A model generated the notes under the pieces. It saw only the letters and a program-made list of their open reading frames with translations, was not told where the DNA came from and did no database searches. From NCBI GenBank assembly GCA_965224785.1, contig OZ245062.1, positions 2,604,001 through 2,668,000 of the forward strand: a DNA stretch of 64,000 bases, given 5' to 3'. Of this stretch, positions 53,475 through 63,473 are shown one piece after another (within the stretch, counting starts at the first letter, position 1; every line of letters starts with the position of its first letter). This DNA comes from JALSNL01 sp036479585 (lineage in GTDB: Bacteria > Bacteroidota > Ignavibacteria > Ignavibacteriales > Melioribacteraceae). Position numbers and translations under genes: made by a program.

Positions 53475-53792
53475 AAAATTCCTTATATAGAATAAATTGA
53501 TTAAAGAGTTAATACAAAATGGAATATGATTGCTATAATTATGCCACTAATAATATGCTAAAATCTGTTGCTCAATCATACTTGACAAATTTATCCCGAC
53601 CAACTTGTCGAAACATTCGACCTTATAGACGATACGATAAATATTTAGGCAATCTTAGTAAGAAATGGGTTTAAACTGTAAGTTGAAGAAAAGCTTTATT
53701 TGATAAATATGTGGTTTTATTTTAGTTTTGAAAACACAAAATTACAATGAAGCAATATCTATCATTTACTAATTTGCATATACTAACTTAAT
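53475..53792. other. 318-base gap, no gene seen
   Basis: Separates the TonB receptor unit from the RND pump. It should contain the receptor promoter. A small stem (CGAC/GTCG) occurs near 53600; otherwise I see only AT-rich DNA. Confidence 0.5.
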
Positions 53793-56700
53793 CTATTCAT
53801 TATAATCAAATTGGTCTTCAGTAGTTGCTCTTTCAACTTCTTCTTTGGTTACTTCTCTTCTGGTTATCACACGTTTTACGGAAACCTTTAGTGAATTAGA
53901 AATTGAGAGTAACAAAGGAAGCATCAAGAGTGTAAGAAAAGTTGCGATCACAATTCCGTAAGAAATTGAAATTGCCATTGGTTGTAAAAATTGAGCTTGT
54001 CTGCTCTTCTCCAATAACAATGGGGATAAACCGGCAACAGTTGTAATTGAAGTAAGAAAAATTGCTCTGAATCTAGAAATTCCAGCTTGGACTAAAGCTT
54101 CATCAAACTTTAATCCATCTTTCAAAAATCCGTTAAATTTACCAACAAATACTAATCCATCATTTACCATTATTCCAATTAGTGCAATGATACCAAGCCA
54201 GGAAAGAATATTGATTGGAAGTCCGTGAACAAAATGACCAAATACAATTCCAATCAAACTAAAAGGAACCATAAGAAGAAGTAAAATTGGCTGACCAAAA
54301 GAACGGAATGTAAAAGCCATTACAACATAGATTAACATTAAAATTACAAACCCAACTGAGCCAAGAGAATCTTTTGTTTTTTGTGCTTCCCTATTTTGCC
54401 CCTCGTATGCTACTATTACGGAAGGATACTTAGCTAAAATTTCAGGTACAACATTTTTTTTAATTATGTCTAATATTTCGGTTGGACTATCTTTCGGAGA
54501 TTTTAGATCGGCAGTAATTCTTATTTCTCTTTTTCCATCAATATGATTTATAGCAACTTCACCACGCTGAATTTCGTAATAACCAATTTCAGAAAAAGGA
54601 ACTCTGTTTCCGGAAGGAGTAATTATTCGCATATCATCCAGATTTTTTATTGATGAACGATCTTCTTTTACATAACGAACCCAAACTTTAATTTCATCTT
54701 GCCCACGTTGAAATCTTTGAACTTGAGTTCCAAAAAATCCTGCTCTAATTTGACTCATTACCATTTCTAAATTTAATCCCAAAATGTGAGCATTTTTCTT
54801 AAGCTTTATTTTTATTTCCTTAATTCCACGTGGATCATTATCTGTAACATCTTTTAAATTGGGCTGGGATGCCATAACTTCTTTCAATTCAGTTTTAGCC
54901 GATTTTAATTCAGCAATATTATTCCCTAACAATGAAACAGAAATTGGTAAACCCGCAAAATTTCCTCCGGAGCCAAAAGTTAAGCTTTCTATTCCAGTTA
55001 GTTTTCCAACCTTTTCACGAATTGCATTTGTTAACTCCGGCGATGAAAAATCTCTGAATTCACCTGGAAGTAAATTTAAAGTTAATCTTGATCGAGATGT
55101 TCCAGGTCCTATTCTTTTAATAATATTTTGAATAACTGGTAAATTATTGGTTTGCTTTTCTGTGTATTCTTTATTTATTTCTAATGCAGAAGCTTCGATA
55201 ATTGAAGCAACCGAATCAGTAATTTGCTCATTAGTTCCAAAAGGCATATTTAAATTGATTACAATTTTATCACTTGCAATGGAAGGAAAAAAAGATGTTT
55301 TTACAAGTCCGCCACCAAGTACACCCAAGGAAATAATTAGCAGAGCAATTGGAATGGCAAATCCAAAAAATCTATTTTTTAAGAAATAACGTAAATATGG
55401 TGCATAAAGTTTGTCCCTTATATAACCCAAAACTTTATCAGAAAATTTATTTGTTCGTTCAAAAAACAAAAATAATTTACTTTCTTTCTCCCCATTCTTT
55501 TTCAAAGCTTTTGAATGTGCGATGTGTGCAGGCAAAATAATCAATGCTTCAACCAAAGAAACTAACAGCGTTAAAATTACTACTGTACCAACTTCGCTAA
55601 ACATATCCCCCATTCTACCATCAAGGAAATAAAAAGTTGAAAACGCCAAAACAGTTGTGAGGATAGCTGATAGTATAGGTGAGACAACTTCTAAGGTTCC
55701 ATCAATTGCTGCTCTTATAGCACTTTTGCCTTGCTCAAAATGATGGAAAATATTTTCCCCAATTACAATTCCATCATCAACCAAAATGCCTATTACTACT
55801 ATCATTCCGAATAGCGACATTACATTAATAGTTACATCCAATTGAGCAGCAAACATAAACATTCCCAAAAATGCAATTGGTAATCCGGCAGCAACCCAAA
55901 AGGCAAGTCGTGCATTTAGGAACAAAGCAAGGAACAATAATACAAGTAACACTCCGTAGAAAATATTTTCTAATAATAGTTCCGTTCTTTGACTTAACGT
56001 AACTGATAAATCACTTGTTATGTTCAACTCAATATTATCGTGCGTTGCATTAAATCCAGAGATATAACTTCTAACCAATTTTGCTGATGCAAGCAGGTCT
56101 TCATTATTTGTATTACTGATTGAAATATCTATGGCAATTTTATTGTTGTAAAATATTCTGTCCGGTACTTCAGACCAAGTATCAGTTACATCAGCAACAT
56201 CTCGCAATCTAATAATATTTCCAGATTGATCAGCACGAACTACAATGTTGAGAAGTTCTTTTCCGTAATATTTTCGGTTGCTGGCTCTTATTAAATAATC
56301 TTCTTCATCGGTTTTTATACTTCCACCAGTAATTAAAATATTAGATTGTCTAACAGCATTAGCAACAGCCTCAAAGGAAAGATTGTAAACTCTTAAATCA
56401 TTTTCTCTAACTGCTATTTCAATTTCTTCTTCCGGAAATCCAGTAAGCTTAACCTGTGAAATTCCTTTTAATGTTCTAATCTCATTTTCAATTTCTCGTG
56501 CATATTCTTTCAATGTAATTAGTGGAATGTTGCTACCGCTGATTGTAAAGCTAATAGTATTTCTTATGTTTTCAATTTTTGCAATTATTGGCGGCTCAAG
56601 TCCTACCGGAAAAGAAGGAACTCTATCAACAGCATTTTTAACTTCTGCCACCAATACATCAATATTTCTACCACGCTCAATTTCAACATTTATACTTGCA

Positions 56701-56966
56701 GAATTTTCACGAGAAACTGATGTTACTCTATAAATGCCAACAATACCTTTTAGATTATTTTCAATTTTTAGAACAACACCTTCTTCCATTTCCTCAGGAG
56801 ATGCACCAGGATAATTAAGGTCGATACTAATATTTCTGGAATCATGAAGTGGATGGAATGATGACTTCATTGAAAGTGCACCAGCAATTCCAAAAACAAT
56901 AAAAGTTAAAACAACAATATTTACTGCTACGTGATACTTAATAAAATAAGAGATTATTTTTTTCAT
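53793..56966 (-). CDS. RND efflux transporter, permease subunit
   Basis: A 1057-residue inner-membrane proton antiporter of the AcrB/MexF superfamily. It has the N-terminal TM1, two porter loops and 12 TM segments. The proton-relay aspartates appear in VVIGILVDDGIVIGENIFHH, and the second half repeats ILSWLGIIALIGIMVNDGLV. The ending is acidic. It is paired with the adaptor gene 10 bases upstream. No outer-membrane channel gene is present, so a shared TolC-like partner is expected. The substrate cannot be inferred. Confidence 0.94.
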   Translation of the reverse strand: MKKIISYFIKYHVAVNIVVLTFIVFGIAGALSMKSSFHPLHDSRNISIDLNYPGASPEEMEEGVVLKIENNLKGIVGIYRVTSVSRENSASINVEIERGRNIDVLVAEVKNAVDRVPSFPVGLEPPIIAKIENIRNTISFTISGSNIPLITLKEYAREIENEIRTLKGISQVKLTGFPEEEIEIAVRENDLRVYNLSFEAVANAVRQSNILITGGSIKTDEEDYLIRASNRKYYGKELLNIVVRADQSGNIIRLRDVADVTDTWSEVPDRIFYNNKIAIDISISNTNNEDLLASAKLVRSYISGFNATHDNIELNITSDLSVTLSQRTELLLENIFYGVLLVLLFLALFLNARLAFWVAAGLPIAFLGMFMFAAQLDVTINVMSLFGMIVVIGILVDDGIVIGENIFHHFEQGKSAIRAAIDGTLEVVSPILSAILTTVLAFSTFYFLDGRMGDMFSEVGTVVILTLLVSLVEALIILPAHIAHSKALKKNGEKESKLFLFFERTNKFSDKVLGYIRDKLYAPYLRYFLKNRFFGFAIPIALLIISLGVLGGGLVKTSFFPSIASDKIVINLNMPFGTNEQITDSVASIIEASALEINKEYTEKQTNNLPVIQNIIKRIGPGTSRSRLTLNLLPGEFRDFSSPELTNAIREKVGKLTGIESLTFGSGGNFAGLPISVSLLGNNIAELKSAKTELKEVMASQPNLKDVTDNDPRGIKEIKIKLKKNAHILGLNLEMVMSQIRAGFFGTQVQRFQRGQDEIKVWVRYVKEDRSSIKNLDDMRIITPSGNRVPFSEIGYYEIQRGEVAINHIDGKREIRITADLKSPKDSPTEILDIIKKNVVPEILAKYPSVIVAYEGQNREAQKTKDSLGSVGFVILMLIYVVMAFTFRSFGQPILLLLMVPFSLIGIVFGHFVHGLPINILSWLGIIALIGIMVNDGLVFVGKFNGFLKDGLKFDEALVQAGISRFRAIFLTSITTVAGLSPLLLEKSRQAQFLQPMAISISYGIVIATFLTLLMLPLLLSISNSLKVSVKRVITRREVTKEEVERATTEDQFDYNE

Positions 56967-56976
56967 TGTATTGTTT

Positions 56977-58089
56977 TTACTTTATATTATTTATTTTAAT
57001 CTTCATTCCGAAATATGCACCCGGAACTGGTTTACTTAAAATTTTTGTGTCCTCTTTCAAGCCTTTAACCACAACACTTTTTTCATTAAAATGTACCGGA
57101 GTTATTTGCTGAAGTTGAAGTGTTGAATCTCTAACAATAAAAATTTGATTATCTCCCACAATTAATTTTCTAGAGATTTCAACTCCATTCTCTACTGAAG
57201 TTGCATTCAAAGATGCATCCAAAAAGATTCCTTCTTTAAGTCCATCTCCTTTTACGAGAATAAAAACTTTTACCGTTTGTGAAGTAAGATCAACTTTCCC
57301 ATTTATACGAATAACTTTTCCATTCCACTTTTTTGTATTCTTTAAGTTTGTAACAGAAACTTCATTACCTACTTTTAGAAATTGACCAAACTCAGCATTT
57401 ACTGAAATTCCAAGTTCATAAACTTTGGGGTTAATAAACTCACCCAATTTCTGTCCCTGCCTAATCAAAGTACCGGTTGTTACATTTGCTTCAGTTAAAA
57501 CTCCGCTGAATGGTGCACTGATTGAATATTTATTCAATCTTGTTTCAATATTTTTTACATTATAATATGTTGTAAACACATTTCTAAAAGAAAGAAAGTA
57601 TTTCTCTTTATCAGAATTTATTTCAGGTAATTTTTGAGTTGTTTTATTTAGATCAAATTCAGAAAGATAAGTTTGCCATTTCTCATATTCATTTGGAAAC
57701 TCAACTTTAAAATCCGGCATCATTGAGATAATTACATTCAATAAATTACTTTTTAATGATTGTACATTATGGTACAGTTCTTCACTATTTATGCTGAGTA
57801 ATCTTTCTCCCTTTTTGTAATAGGTTCCGGGTTTAAACTCTTTTGTATTTGAGTTGAGAATTCCTTGCACTTCTGAGAAAAGTTCAATTTTATATTTAGC
57901 AATTAAACTTCCACTTGCCGTAATTTTTATAGGAACATTACCATTCTTAACTGTTTCAACAAAAACAACTTTTTCAGTCTTGATCGGTTTAGGTTTCTTT
58001 TTAGATTTACTTTGAATAAATAGTATAGCTAAGGCAACAGCTACAATGAGAAGAACTACTCCAATGATTACTGAGATATATTTTTTCAT
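56977..58089 (-). CDS. Membrane fusion protein (RND adaptor)
   Basis: A 370-residue periplasmic adaptor with an N-terminal anchor (ISVIIGVVLLIVAVALAILF). The biotinyl-lipoyl-like hybrid region has ASGSLIAKYKIELFSEVQGI and TYYKKGERLLSINSEELYHN, and the second half ISAPFSGVLTEANVTTGTLI. The short central helical hairpin and C-terminal barrel (KVFILVKGDGLKEGIFLDAS) follow. Ten bases separate it from the pump gene. Confidence 0.9.
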   Translation of the reverse strand: MKKYISVIIGVVLLIVAVALAILFIQSKSKKKPKPIKTEKVVFVETVKNGNVPIKITASGSLIAKYKIELFSEVQGILNSNTKEFKPGTYYKKGERLLSINSEELYHNVQSLKSNLLNVIISMMPDFKVEFPNEYEKWQTYLSEFDLNKTTQKLPEINSDKEKYFLSFRNVFTTYYNVKNIETRLNKYSISAPFSGVLTEANVTTGTLIRQGQKLGEFINPKVYELGISVNAEFGQFLKVGNEVSVTNLKNTKKWNGKVIRINGKVDLTSQTVKVFILVKGDGLKEGIFLDASLNATSVENGVEISRKLIVGDNQIFIVRDSTLQLQQITPVHFNEKSVVVKGLKEDTKILSKPVPGAYFGMKIKINNIK

Positions 58090-58128
58090 TTTAATTCTTT
58101 ACAATTTATTGAATGTTAGATCAAAATT

Positions 58129-58278
58129 TAATTATTGTTAATATACACAAATTATGATATTGTAATTGATACTTCAATTTTGAATGATACTGCTCTCCAA
58201 CAAAAAGCTGCGATACAAACAGCCAAATTCAAACCTACGTGGGAATCAAATGTTCATTAACCAATTGGTGAAGTATAA
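58129..58278 (+). pseudogene. Remnant of a TonB C-terminal domain
   Basis: On the plus strand, frame DIVIDTSILNDTALQQKAAI, QTAKFKPTWESNVH is open from about 58129 to a TAA at 58258-58260, and the same frame continues PIGEV before another stop at 58276-58278. The order A-L-x-x-A-A-I-x-x-A-x-F-K-P...P-I-G-E matches the end of TonB energy-transducer domains. No start or ribosome-binding site is seen. It is probably a decayed gene end. It lies antisense between the MFP and tonB genes. Confidence 0.5.
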
Positions 58279-58385
58279 TTATAGTGAGACAAACTTATTT
58301 AGAGATAGGTTTAAGATATCATTAGGAATGATAAATTGTGTTGCTCGATTTTTAAGAAATTGCTTCTTTGTTGCGAAAATAAATC

Positions 58386-59075
58386 TTACTGCAAACGAAA
58401 CGGAAAAATAATAACAGCGTGTTGCTGCTGACCTTTTTGCTTTTCGGGAAGTGGTTCAAAACGCCATTGTCTTAATGAATTTATTGCAGCTAGCTCAAGG
58501 CGAGCATCTGCTTTTACTAAAGGAAGAATTCTACCAACTGTTCCATCTCCCATAATTGTAAATTTTAGTTTAACATCAATTTCTTTTGAAACTCCATCAG
58601 GATAAGCTGGAAGAGAATAGCTATAAATTTTACGTTTACCTTTACCACCAAATTTAATTTCAAAACCAAAGCCACCTTCTCCTTCGCCACTTTCTTCTTT
58701 ACCTTTGCCAGACTCAACTTCCTTTTTAACAATGGGTTTTATTTTTTGCGGTTCAGTTTCTGTTTTCTTTTCTTTTTTATCTGCAGCTGCAACTACATTA
58801 TTTTCATCATCTGTATTTTTTACTTTAGGCAACTCAACTTTTTTCACAACCTTTTTTGCTACTTCTTTTCGAACTTCTGGTTGCTTCTTTTGAATATCCT
58901 CGGTTACTGTTTTGGCAAGAACTCCAGATGAACTTAAATCACCTATTGCACCAAAGCCAATGGTAACAGAATCATCTTCAATTGGCTCTATAGAAAACTT
59001 AACCAAGAAGAACATTAAAGCCAGTAACAAATGAAATGCAAATGACAAAAAATATGGAGTTACTTTTTTATTCAA
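58386..59075 (-). CDS. tonB: Energy transducer TonB
   Basis: A 229-residue protein with a single N-terminal membrane helix (YFLSFAFHLLLALMFFLVKF). It has a long Lys/Glu/Val-rich linker (about 60-125) spanning the periplasm, a Gly-rich segment (GKGKEESGEGEGGFGFEI), and a TonB C-terminal domain: RKIYSYSLPAYPDGVSKEID and ARLELAAINSLRQWRFEPLP, with the usual A-A-x-x-x-x-x-W-x-F-x-P. Its start overlaps the exbD stop by four bases, so the two are translationally coupled. Confidence 0.9.
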   Translation of the reverse strand: MNKKVTPYFLSFAFHLLLALMFFLVKFSIEPIEDDSVTIGFGAIGDLSSSGVLAKTVTEDIQKKQPEVRKEVAKKVVKKVELPKVKNTDDENNVVAAADKKEKKTETEPQKIKPIVKKEVESGKGKEESGEGEGGFGFEIKFGGKGKRKIYSYSLPAYPDGVSKEIDVKLKFTIMGDGTVGRILPLVKADARLELAAINSLRQWRFEPLPEKQKGQQQHAVIIFPFRLQ

Positions 59076-59476
59076 AATCCTTGCTTCTCTGTTTCTATTG
59101 TAAATTTATCAACGCCAACTGCTTTGGCTGCATCAATAACTTGAATGACTAAATCAATATTTACTGTTTTATCCGCTCTGATAATTAAGTTAGATTCATT
59201 TAATGTTTCTTTCAGTCCATCAATCTTAATAGAAAGTTCATCTAAATTTGTTTCCTCAGAACCAATGTAAACTTTACCTTCTTCAGTTAACGAAACAATC
59301 ATCTTAGTTGGAATACTTTGCTCATTTAATTTTGAAGATGGAAGCTTTACTTTTACTCCTGTCTGAACAACAAATTGCGAAGTTAGTAAAAAGAAAATAA
59401 GAAGTAAGAAAACTATATCAGTCAATGATGATAGACTGAAAGAACTTAATGGTTTTTTGTTTCTTTCAAATTTCAT
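59072..59476 (-). CDS. exbD: Biopolymer transport protein ExbD
   Basis: A 134-residue protein with one N-terminal membrane helix (SLTDIVFLLLIFFLLTSQFV) containing the conserved proton-carrying Asp, and a small periplasmic domain (IIRADKTVNIDLVIQVIDAA). It forms the Ton motor with ExbB. It lies 9 bases after exbB and overlaps tonB. Confidence 0.95.
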   Translation of the reverse strand: MKFERNKKPLSSFSLSSLTDIVFLLLIFFLLTSQFVVQTGVKVKLPSSKLNEQSIPTKMIVSLTEEGKVYIGSEETNLDELSIKIDGLKETLNESNLIIRADKTVNIDLVIQVIDAAKAVGVDKFTIETEKQGF

Positions 59477-59485
59477 TTATGATTC

Positions 59486-60142
59486 CTATAATTCAATTTC
59501 AATATCTTCTTCGTTAAGTATTGCACCTTTGTTAGTTTCTTCAATGATATCAACAACATCATTTGAAACAACTTCCATATCAAGAATTAATTTATTAATT
59601 GCAGATGAAAGATAATTGTAAAATGTTAAAGCAATAATACCAATTGTTAATCCAACAGCTGTTGTTATAAGAGCTTCCCAAATACCGCCAGCAAGATCAC
59701 TAGGGTTTGCACCACCTTGTAAATCAGATATCTTCATAAATGCTTGTATCATTCCAGTAACAGTTCCAAGAAACCCAATTAACGGAGCTATACCAGAAAT
59801 TGTTGCAACAACCGTAAGTCCTTTTTCCAACTTGGCAACCTCTTGTCTCCCAGCATTTTCAATTGCTTCCTTTACTCTTTCATGCCCCCATTTATATTTT
59901 TTTAATCCACTTTTAATAATGTGAGCAGCAGAAGAGTTTTCTTCAATGCAATAACTAATTGCACCAGAAACATCTTTCTTAATTAGCATTCCTCTCATCT
60001 TCACTAAAAAAGCTGGAACGTTTAATCTTGATCTTCTTATGACAATATATCGTTCAATAATAATTACAAGTGCAATAAAAGATGTAAGTAACAATGGTAG
60101 CATTATCCAGCCACCTTTAGAAAGTATTGATATTAATGACAT
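59486..60142 (-). CDS. exbB: Biopolymer transport protein ExbB (MotA/TolQ family)
   Basis: A 218-residue protein with three membrane helices. The first is WIMLPLLLTSFIALVIIIER. The conserved cytoplasmic and TM2-3 motifs are LTVVATISGIAPLIGFLGTV and ALITTAVGLTIGIIALTFYN. It builds the pentameric Ton motor around ExbD. It sits 22 bases after the HU-like/SPOR gene. Confidence 0.95.
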   Translation of the reverse strand: MSLISILSKGGWIMLPLLLTSFIALVIIIERYIVIRRSRLNVPAFLVKMRGMLIKKDVSGAISYCIEENSSAAHIIKSGLKKYKWGHERVKEAIENAGRQEVAKLEKGLTVVATISGIAPLIGFLGTVTGMIQAFMKISDLQGGANPSDLAGGIWEALITTAVGLTIGIIALTFYNYLSSAINKLILDMEVVSNDVVDIIEETNKGAILNEEDIEIEL

Positions 60143-60164
60143 TATTTATCCTAATTAGTTAATT

Positions 60165-61856
60165 TTATTTGACTGTATTTTTTATAGTTCTAGCTTTTTC
60201 AAGAGAACTTATTTCACCTATTCTAACTCTATGATAATTTGCTTTAAATTTAGGTATATATGCTTTTAGAACAAAAGCTGAATGACCTTTACGTATTAAA
60301 CGCTTTACTTCTTTATCAGCAATGCTTTTTTTCCTCCAAGAAGATATTTGAACGGAATAATTTGTTCCATCAAAGAAAATATTTTCGCTTACTTTTTTAG
60401 AAGCTTTAGGTTTGGCTACTTTTTTTATAACTTTTGTTTTTTCAACTTTAGGTTTAATTACTTTAGGTGTAGTAACACTTTTTTTAGTGTTAGATTTTTT
60501 CACCTTTTCAATTATTTCTTTTTCAATTGTTTTTTTAGAGACTTTTTTTGCCACATCTTTAATATCAGTTACAGATTTTTCAATAACATTTTTTTCTTTT
60601 TTAACAATTGGCTCATCATTATTATCCTCTGATTTTACTAACAATGCTTTCCGTTTTGCCTCTTCAAACTCTTTCGAATGTTTTTCGGATAGAGCTAATT
60701 CAACTTCATTCGAATCATACAGCCAAGTTGGGTTATCAAAGAAAAGATAATAAATCCCTATTGCTCCAACGATAAAGAAAGCAAATAATAATGCGATTAT
60801 AGTTGGACTATAACCTTTCTTAAAATTATTCATTCCCGGATGTGCCATAGTATCTTTCTCATTTATATTATTTAGCTCGTTATTTATTTCAGGCGTAACT
60901 TCTTTAGAATTATCTTTTTCCGAATTTATATTTTCATCATTGGGAGATTTAATTTCATCCATTACTTCCTCAACCTCTTCCTTCGCATCATCATAAAATT
61001 CGTTTTCAATTTCAACATCATCTTTTTTCGAAATATCTGTTTCTATATTCTCAACATCAGAAATTAGTTCTTCTGTTTCAATAGGAACTTCTTCTAATAT
61101 TTCATTAGTTTCTTCATCAAAAATATCTTCAACATTTAACTCACTTTCTTCAATTGAATCCTCAACTATTTCCTCAATTGAATCTTTGGCGACTTCTTCA
61201 ATTGGTTCATCAACTATTTCTTCAACTTCTAATTCTTCATTTTTAATTAATTCAGAATTTTCAAAATCAGCAAGTAATTCATCTTCATCTATTTCAATAA
61301 AATCATTTGGTTCGGGCGACATATTTTCATCTTGCAAATACTCATCTAAATCTCCAATTTTATCCTCAGCAACAACATCAATAAGATTTGTGGATTGTTT
61401 TCCTTCTAAATAGTCATCCCATAAATCAAAGTTTTCTAATTTTTCTGATTCAGAAATAATATTTGAAATTTTTTCTTCAATCGAAACTTCAGTATCATCA
61501 CTTTGGATACCTCCAATTGGTAAGATAGGTTTCCCAATCCCAACACTAAAAACTTTCTCATCAAACTCAGATATTTTCTTTTTTCTAGTTTCAACTTCAA
61601 GTGTTAAAAATAATGAATCTTTTTCATCTCCACTTTTTTCAGGTGAAAAGATAATAACTTTTTTTATCTTAAATCTTTTGTCTTTTCTTGGCTGTTCTTT
61701 TAATTGAAAAACACCTAATTCTTTTACTTTAAGAGCATCTCCAATATTAAGATGTTCTACTAATTTTTTTTTAAAAAGTAAAAATGCAATGTTTTTTTCT
61801 AATTTACTTGCATCAAGTAATTTTGCAAATGCTGTTTCTAATTTTTCAATTGTCAT
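60165..61856 (-). CDS. HU-like/SPOR transmembrane fusion protein
   Basis: A 563-residue protein. The N-terminal 75 residues resemble the HU-type DNA-binding fold (CCDC81-like; LEKNIAFLLFKKKLVEHLNI, KVKELGVFQLKEQPRKDKRF). A Glu/Asp-rich segment follows (about 120-335; VEEIVDEPIEEVAKDSIEEI). A single membrane helix lies at about 350-371 (TIIALLFAFFIVGAIGIYYL). The periplasmic side is Lys-rich and ends in a SPOR domain (about 495-563; NYSVQISSWRKKSIADKEVK), a fold that binds denuded peptidoglycan. It may link nucleoid to cell wall. It is upstream of exbB. Confidence 0.86.
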   Translation of the reverse strand: MTIEKLETAFAKLLDASKLEKNIAFLLFKKKLVEHLNIGDALKVKELGVFQLKEQPRKDKRFKIKKVIIFSPEKSGDEKDSLFLTLEVETRKKKISEFDEKVFSVGIGKPILPIGGIQSDDTEVSIEEKISNIISESEKLENFDLWDDYLEGKQSTNLIDVVAEDKIGDLDEYLQDENMSPEPNDFIEIDEDELLADFENSELIKNEELEVEEIVDEPIEEVAKDSIEEIVEDSIEESELNVEDIFDEETNEILEEVPIETEELISDVENIETDISKKDDVEIENEFYDDAKEEVEEVMDEIKSPNDENINSEKDNSKEVTPEINNELNNINEKDTMAHPGMNNFKKGYSPTIIALLFAFFIVGAIGIYYLFFDNPTWLYDSNEVELALSEKHSKEFEEAKRKALLVKSEDNNDEPIVKKEKNVIEKSVTDIKDVAKKVSKKTIEKEIIEKVKKSNTKKSVTTPKVIKPKVEKTKVIKKVAKPKASKKVSENIFFDGTNYSVQISSWRKKSIADKEVKRLIRKGHSAFVLKAYIPKFKANYHRVRIGEISSLEKARTIKNTVK

Positions 61857-61883
61857 TTTAGAACCTTTTCAATTTTCTAAAAT

Positions 61884-63473
61884 TTACCATCTAAATTCAA
61901 AACCTAAAAGTGCATCAAAAGGTTTAGCTTCATAAGAGTTATAATAATAATACTTATTATTTAGTATATTTTCTAATTGCAAAGTCAAATTAAAATTATT
62001 AAATATCTCAAAATATAGAGAAAGGGAAAGATTAACTTTTCGTGGAAGTTCACCTGTATTCTCTTTATTATAATACATTCCATCCGTAAAATCTAGGTCT
62101 AATCTTGTTCCAAAATTATTTGACCAATTATACAAGTGAGATAACTTTGCCACAAATGTAGGAGCATAAGGAATCTTCTTTTTTGAAGAACCTTCAACAT
62201 CTTGCACTTTTAACTCTGCATAAAAATCACCCAGTTTACTTTGCCTTAAAAGGATATCAACAAAAACATAAGTGTTTTTTATATCATCATTATAAATATT
62301 AAAAAAACCTTTTTTTATATCATCAATAAAATAGATGTTGTTAGTAGAATTTTTAAACCCACCGCCACTAGTAATTTCAATATTTTTATTATAATCAAAC
62401 CTTAAGGCAACCTTAAGATTAGTTTTGTTTTTAACAAATGAATTTGCAAAAGTACCTAAGTTATAATATCTATTTTTTAACACAAAATCTTTTAGTGTAA
62501 GAAGTTCTGCATAAGGAGTAAACTCTCCAAACAAAGTAAAATTTTCACTCATCCTTAAACTTGCAAAAGCTAATGGAGAAATTAATGTTTCGCTTCCACT
62601 TTTAGCAAAATATAAACCACCCTTAACAAAGAAGTTCTTAAATGGAGCAACACCAATGGTAGCAGTAGTATTATAAAAATTTCCACTTCCTAGATTAGGT
62701 AGAAGCGTTGTAAGTGATTGGTTCTTAAATGTTCCACTTAAATCAAAAACTAAATTTCTAATTTTATATTGTATATAAGCTATTGAAGTAATTACGTTCT
62801 CATTAGTATTATCATCTTTCTGATTATAGTAATCATCTCTTAAAGAAAGTCCGAAATTGATACTACTATTGTTATCATAGTTCAGGGATAAAACACCATT
62901 ACCAAAATCTAATTTACGATTAACACTTGGAGTTTTAGAACCAAAGAAATTAAACGATTCAATTTTGTAACCACCATTAAGATTTATTTCAAGCCCTGGT
63001 AAAAAATCTGCTTCTTGATCTATAAAATATCTACCACCAAGTTTACCACCTACATAATTAACACCAGCATTTTCTATATAATTTAATTCTCGTAATCCGT
63101 ATAAATTAAAATTGTAAGAAAAATTGTCGTTCCAATTATTATAATAAAATTCTCCAGAAGGCCAAGTATGCTTACCAGCACTCACTTTAATAAGTGCGTT
63201 TGTTTTTTGAACTTTATTAAAAATACTTACTCTTTCAATTTTTAGCTTAGGCATTTTCAAAGGAATTTCTTCTTCCCCCGGAAATGTTGGATTAAAAAAA
63301 TCTTTAGATAATAACGGAATAAAATCTGGATGTTTTTTTTGTATCTTCGGAAGACTCACATTTTGAATTCCAGTAATTACAAAATCAGGCAATTCTATAC
63401 TTTGTGTTTTTGTTTGTCCAAGAGTGATCTGAACAAAACTCAACATTAATATTATTAGTATTATTTTTTTCAT
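61884..63473 (-). CDS. Outer-membrane barrel protein, plugless TonB-receptor-like
   Basis: A 529-residue exported protein (MKKIILIILMLSFVQITLGQ). The mature start SIELPDFVITGIQNVSLPKI resembles a TonB box, but no plug domain with the usual Arg-Gly-Gly motif is found before the barrel. Strands alternate through to an aromatic C-terminus (DALLGFEFRW), typical of outer-membrane barrels. It overlaps the TPR gene by four bases and lies 27 bases before the HU-like/SPOR gene, suggesting it works with the Ton motor. The function is unknown. Confidence 0.75.
   Translation of the reverse strand: MKKIILIILMLSFVQITLGQTKTQSIELPDFVITGIQNVSLPKIQKKHPDFIPLLSKDFFNPTFPGEEEIPLKMPKLKIERVSIFNKVQKTNALIKVSAGKHTWPSGEFYYNNWNDNFSYNFNLYGLRELNYIENAGVNYVGGKLGGRYFIDQEADFLPGLEINLNGGYKIESFNFFGSKTPSVNRKLDFGNGVLSLNYDNNSSINFGLSLRDDYYNQKDDNTNENVITSIAYIQYKIRNLVFDLSGTFKNQSLTTLLPNLGSGNFYNTTATIGVAPFKNFFVKGGLYFAKSGSETLISPLAFASLRMSENFTLFGEFTPYAELLTLKDFVLKNRYYNLGTFANSFVKNKTNLKVALRFDYNKNIEITSGGGFKNSTNNIYFIDDIKKGFFNIYNDDIKNTYVFVDILLRQSKLGDFYAELKVQDVEGSSKKKIPYAPTFVAKLSHLYNWSNNFGTRLDLDFTDGMYYNKENTGELPRKVNLSLSLYFEIFNNFNLTLQLENILNNKYYYYNSYEAKPFDALLGFEFRW

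Noticed and set aside
53475..53792. tRNA or riboswitch in the receptor upstream gap
   Set aside because: No T-loop GTTCGA-type motif, no cloverleaf arms and no known riboswitch core could be seen.
58184..58411. 75-codon ORF on the plus strand
   Set aside because: It reads in a different frame from the recognisable TonB remnant and runs into the tonB 3' end; no family pattern.
60348..60750. Two Phe/Tyr-rich ORFs on the plus strand
   Set aside because: Reverse reading of the Lys-rich periplasmic linker of the HU-like/SPOR gene; low complexity explains them.
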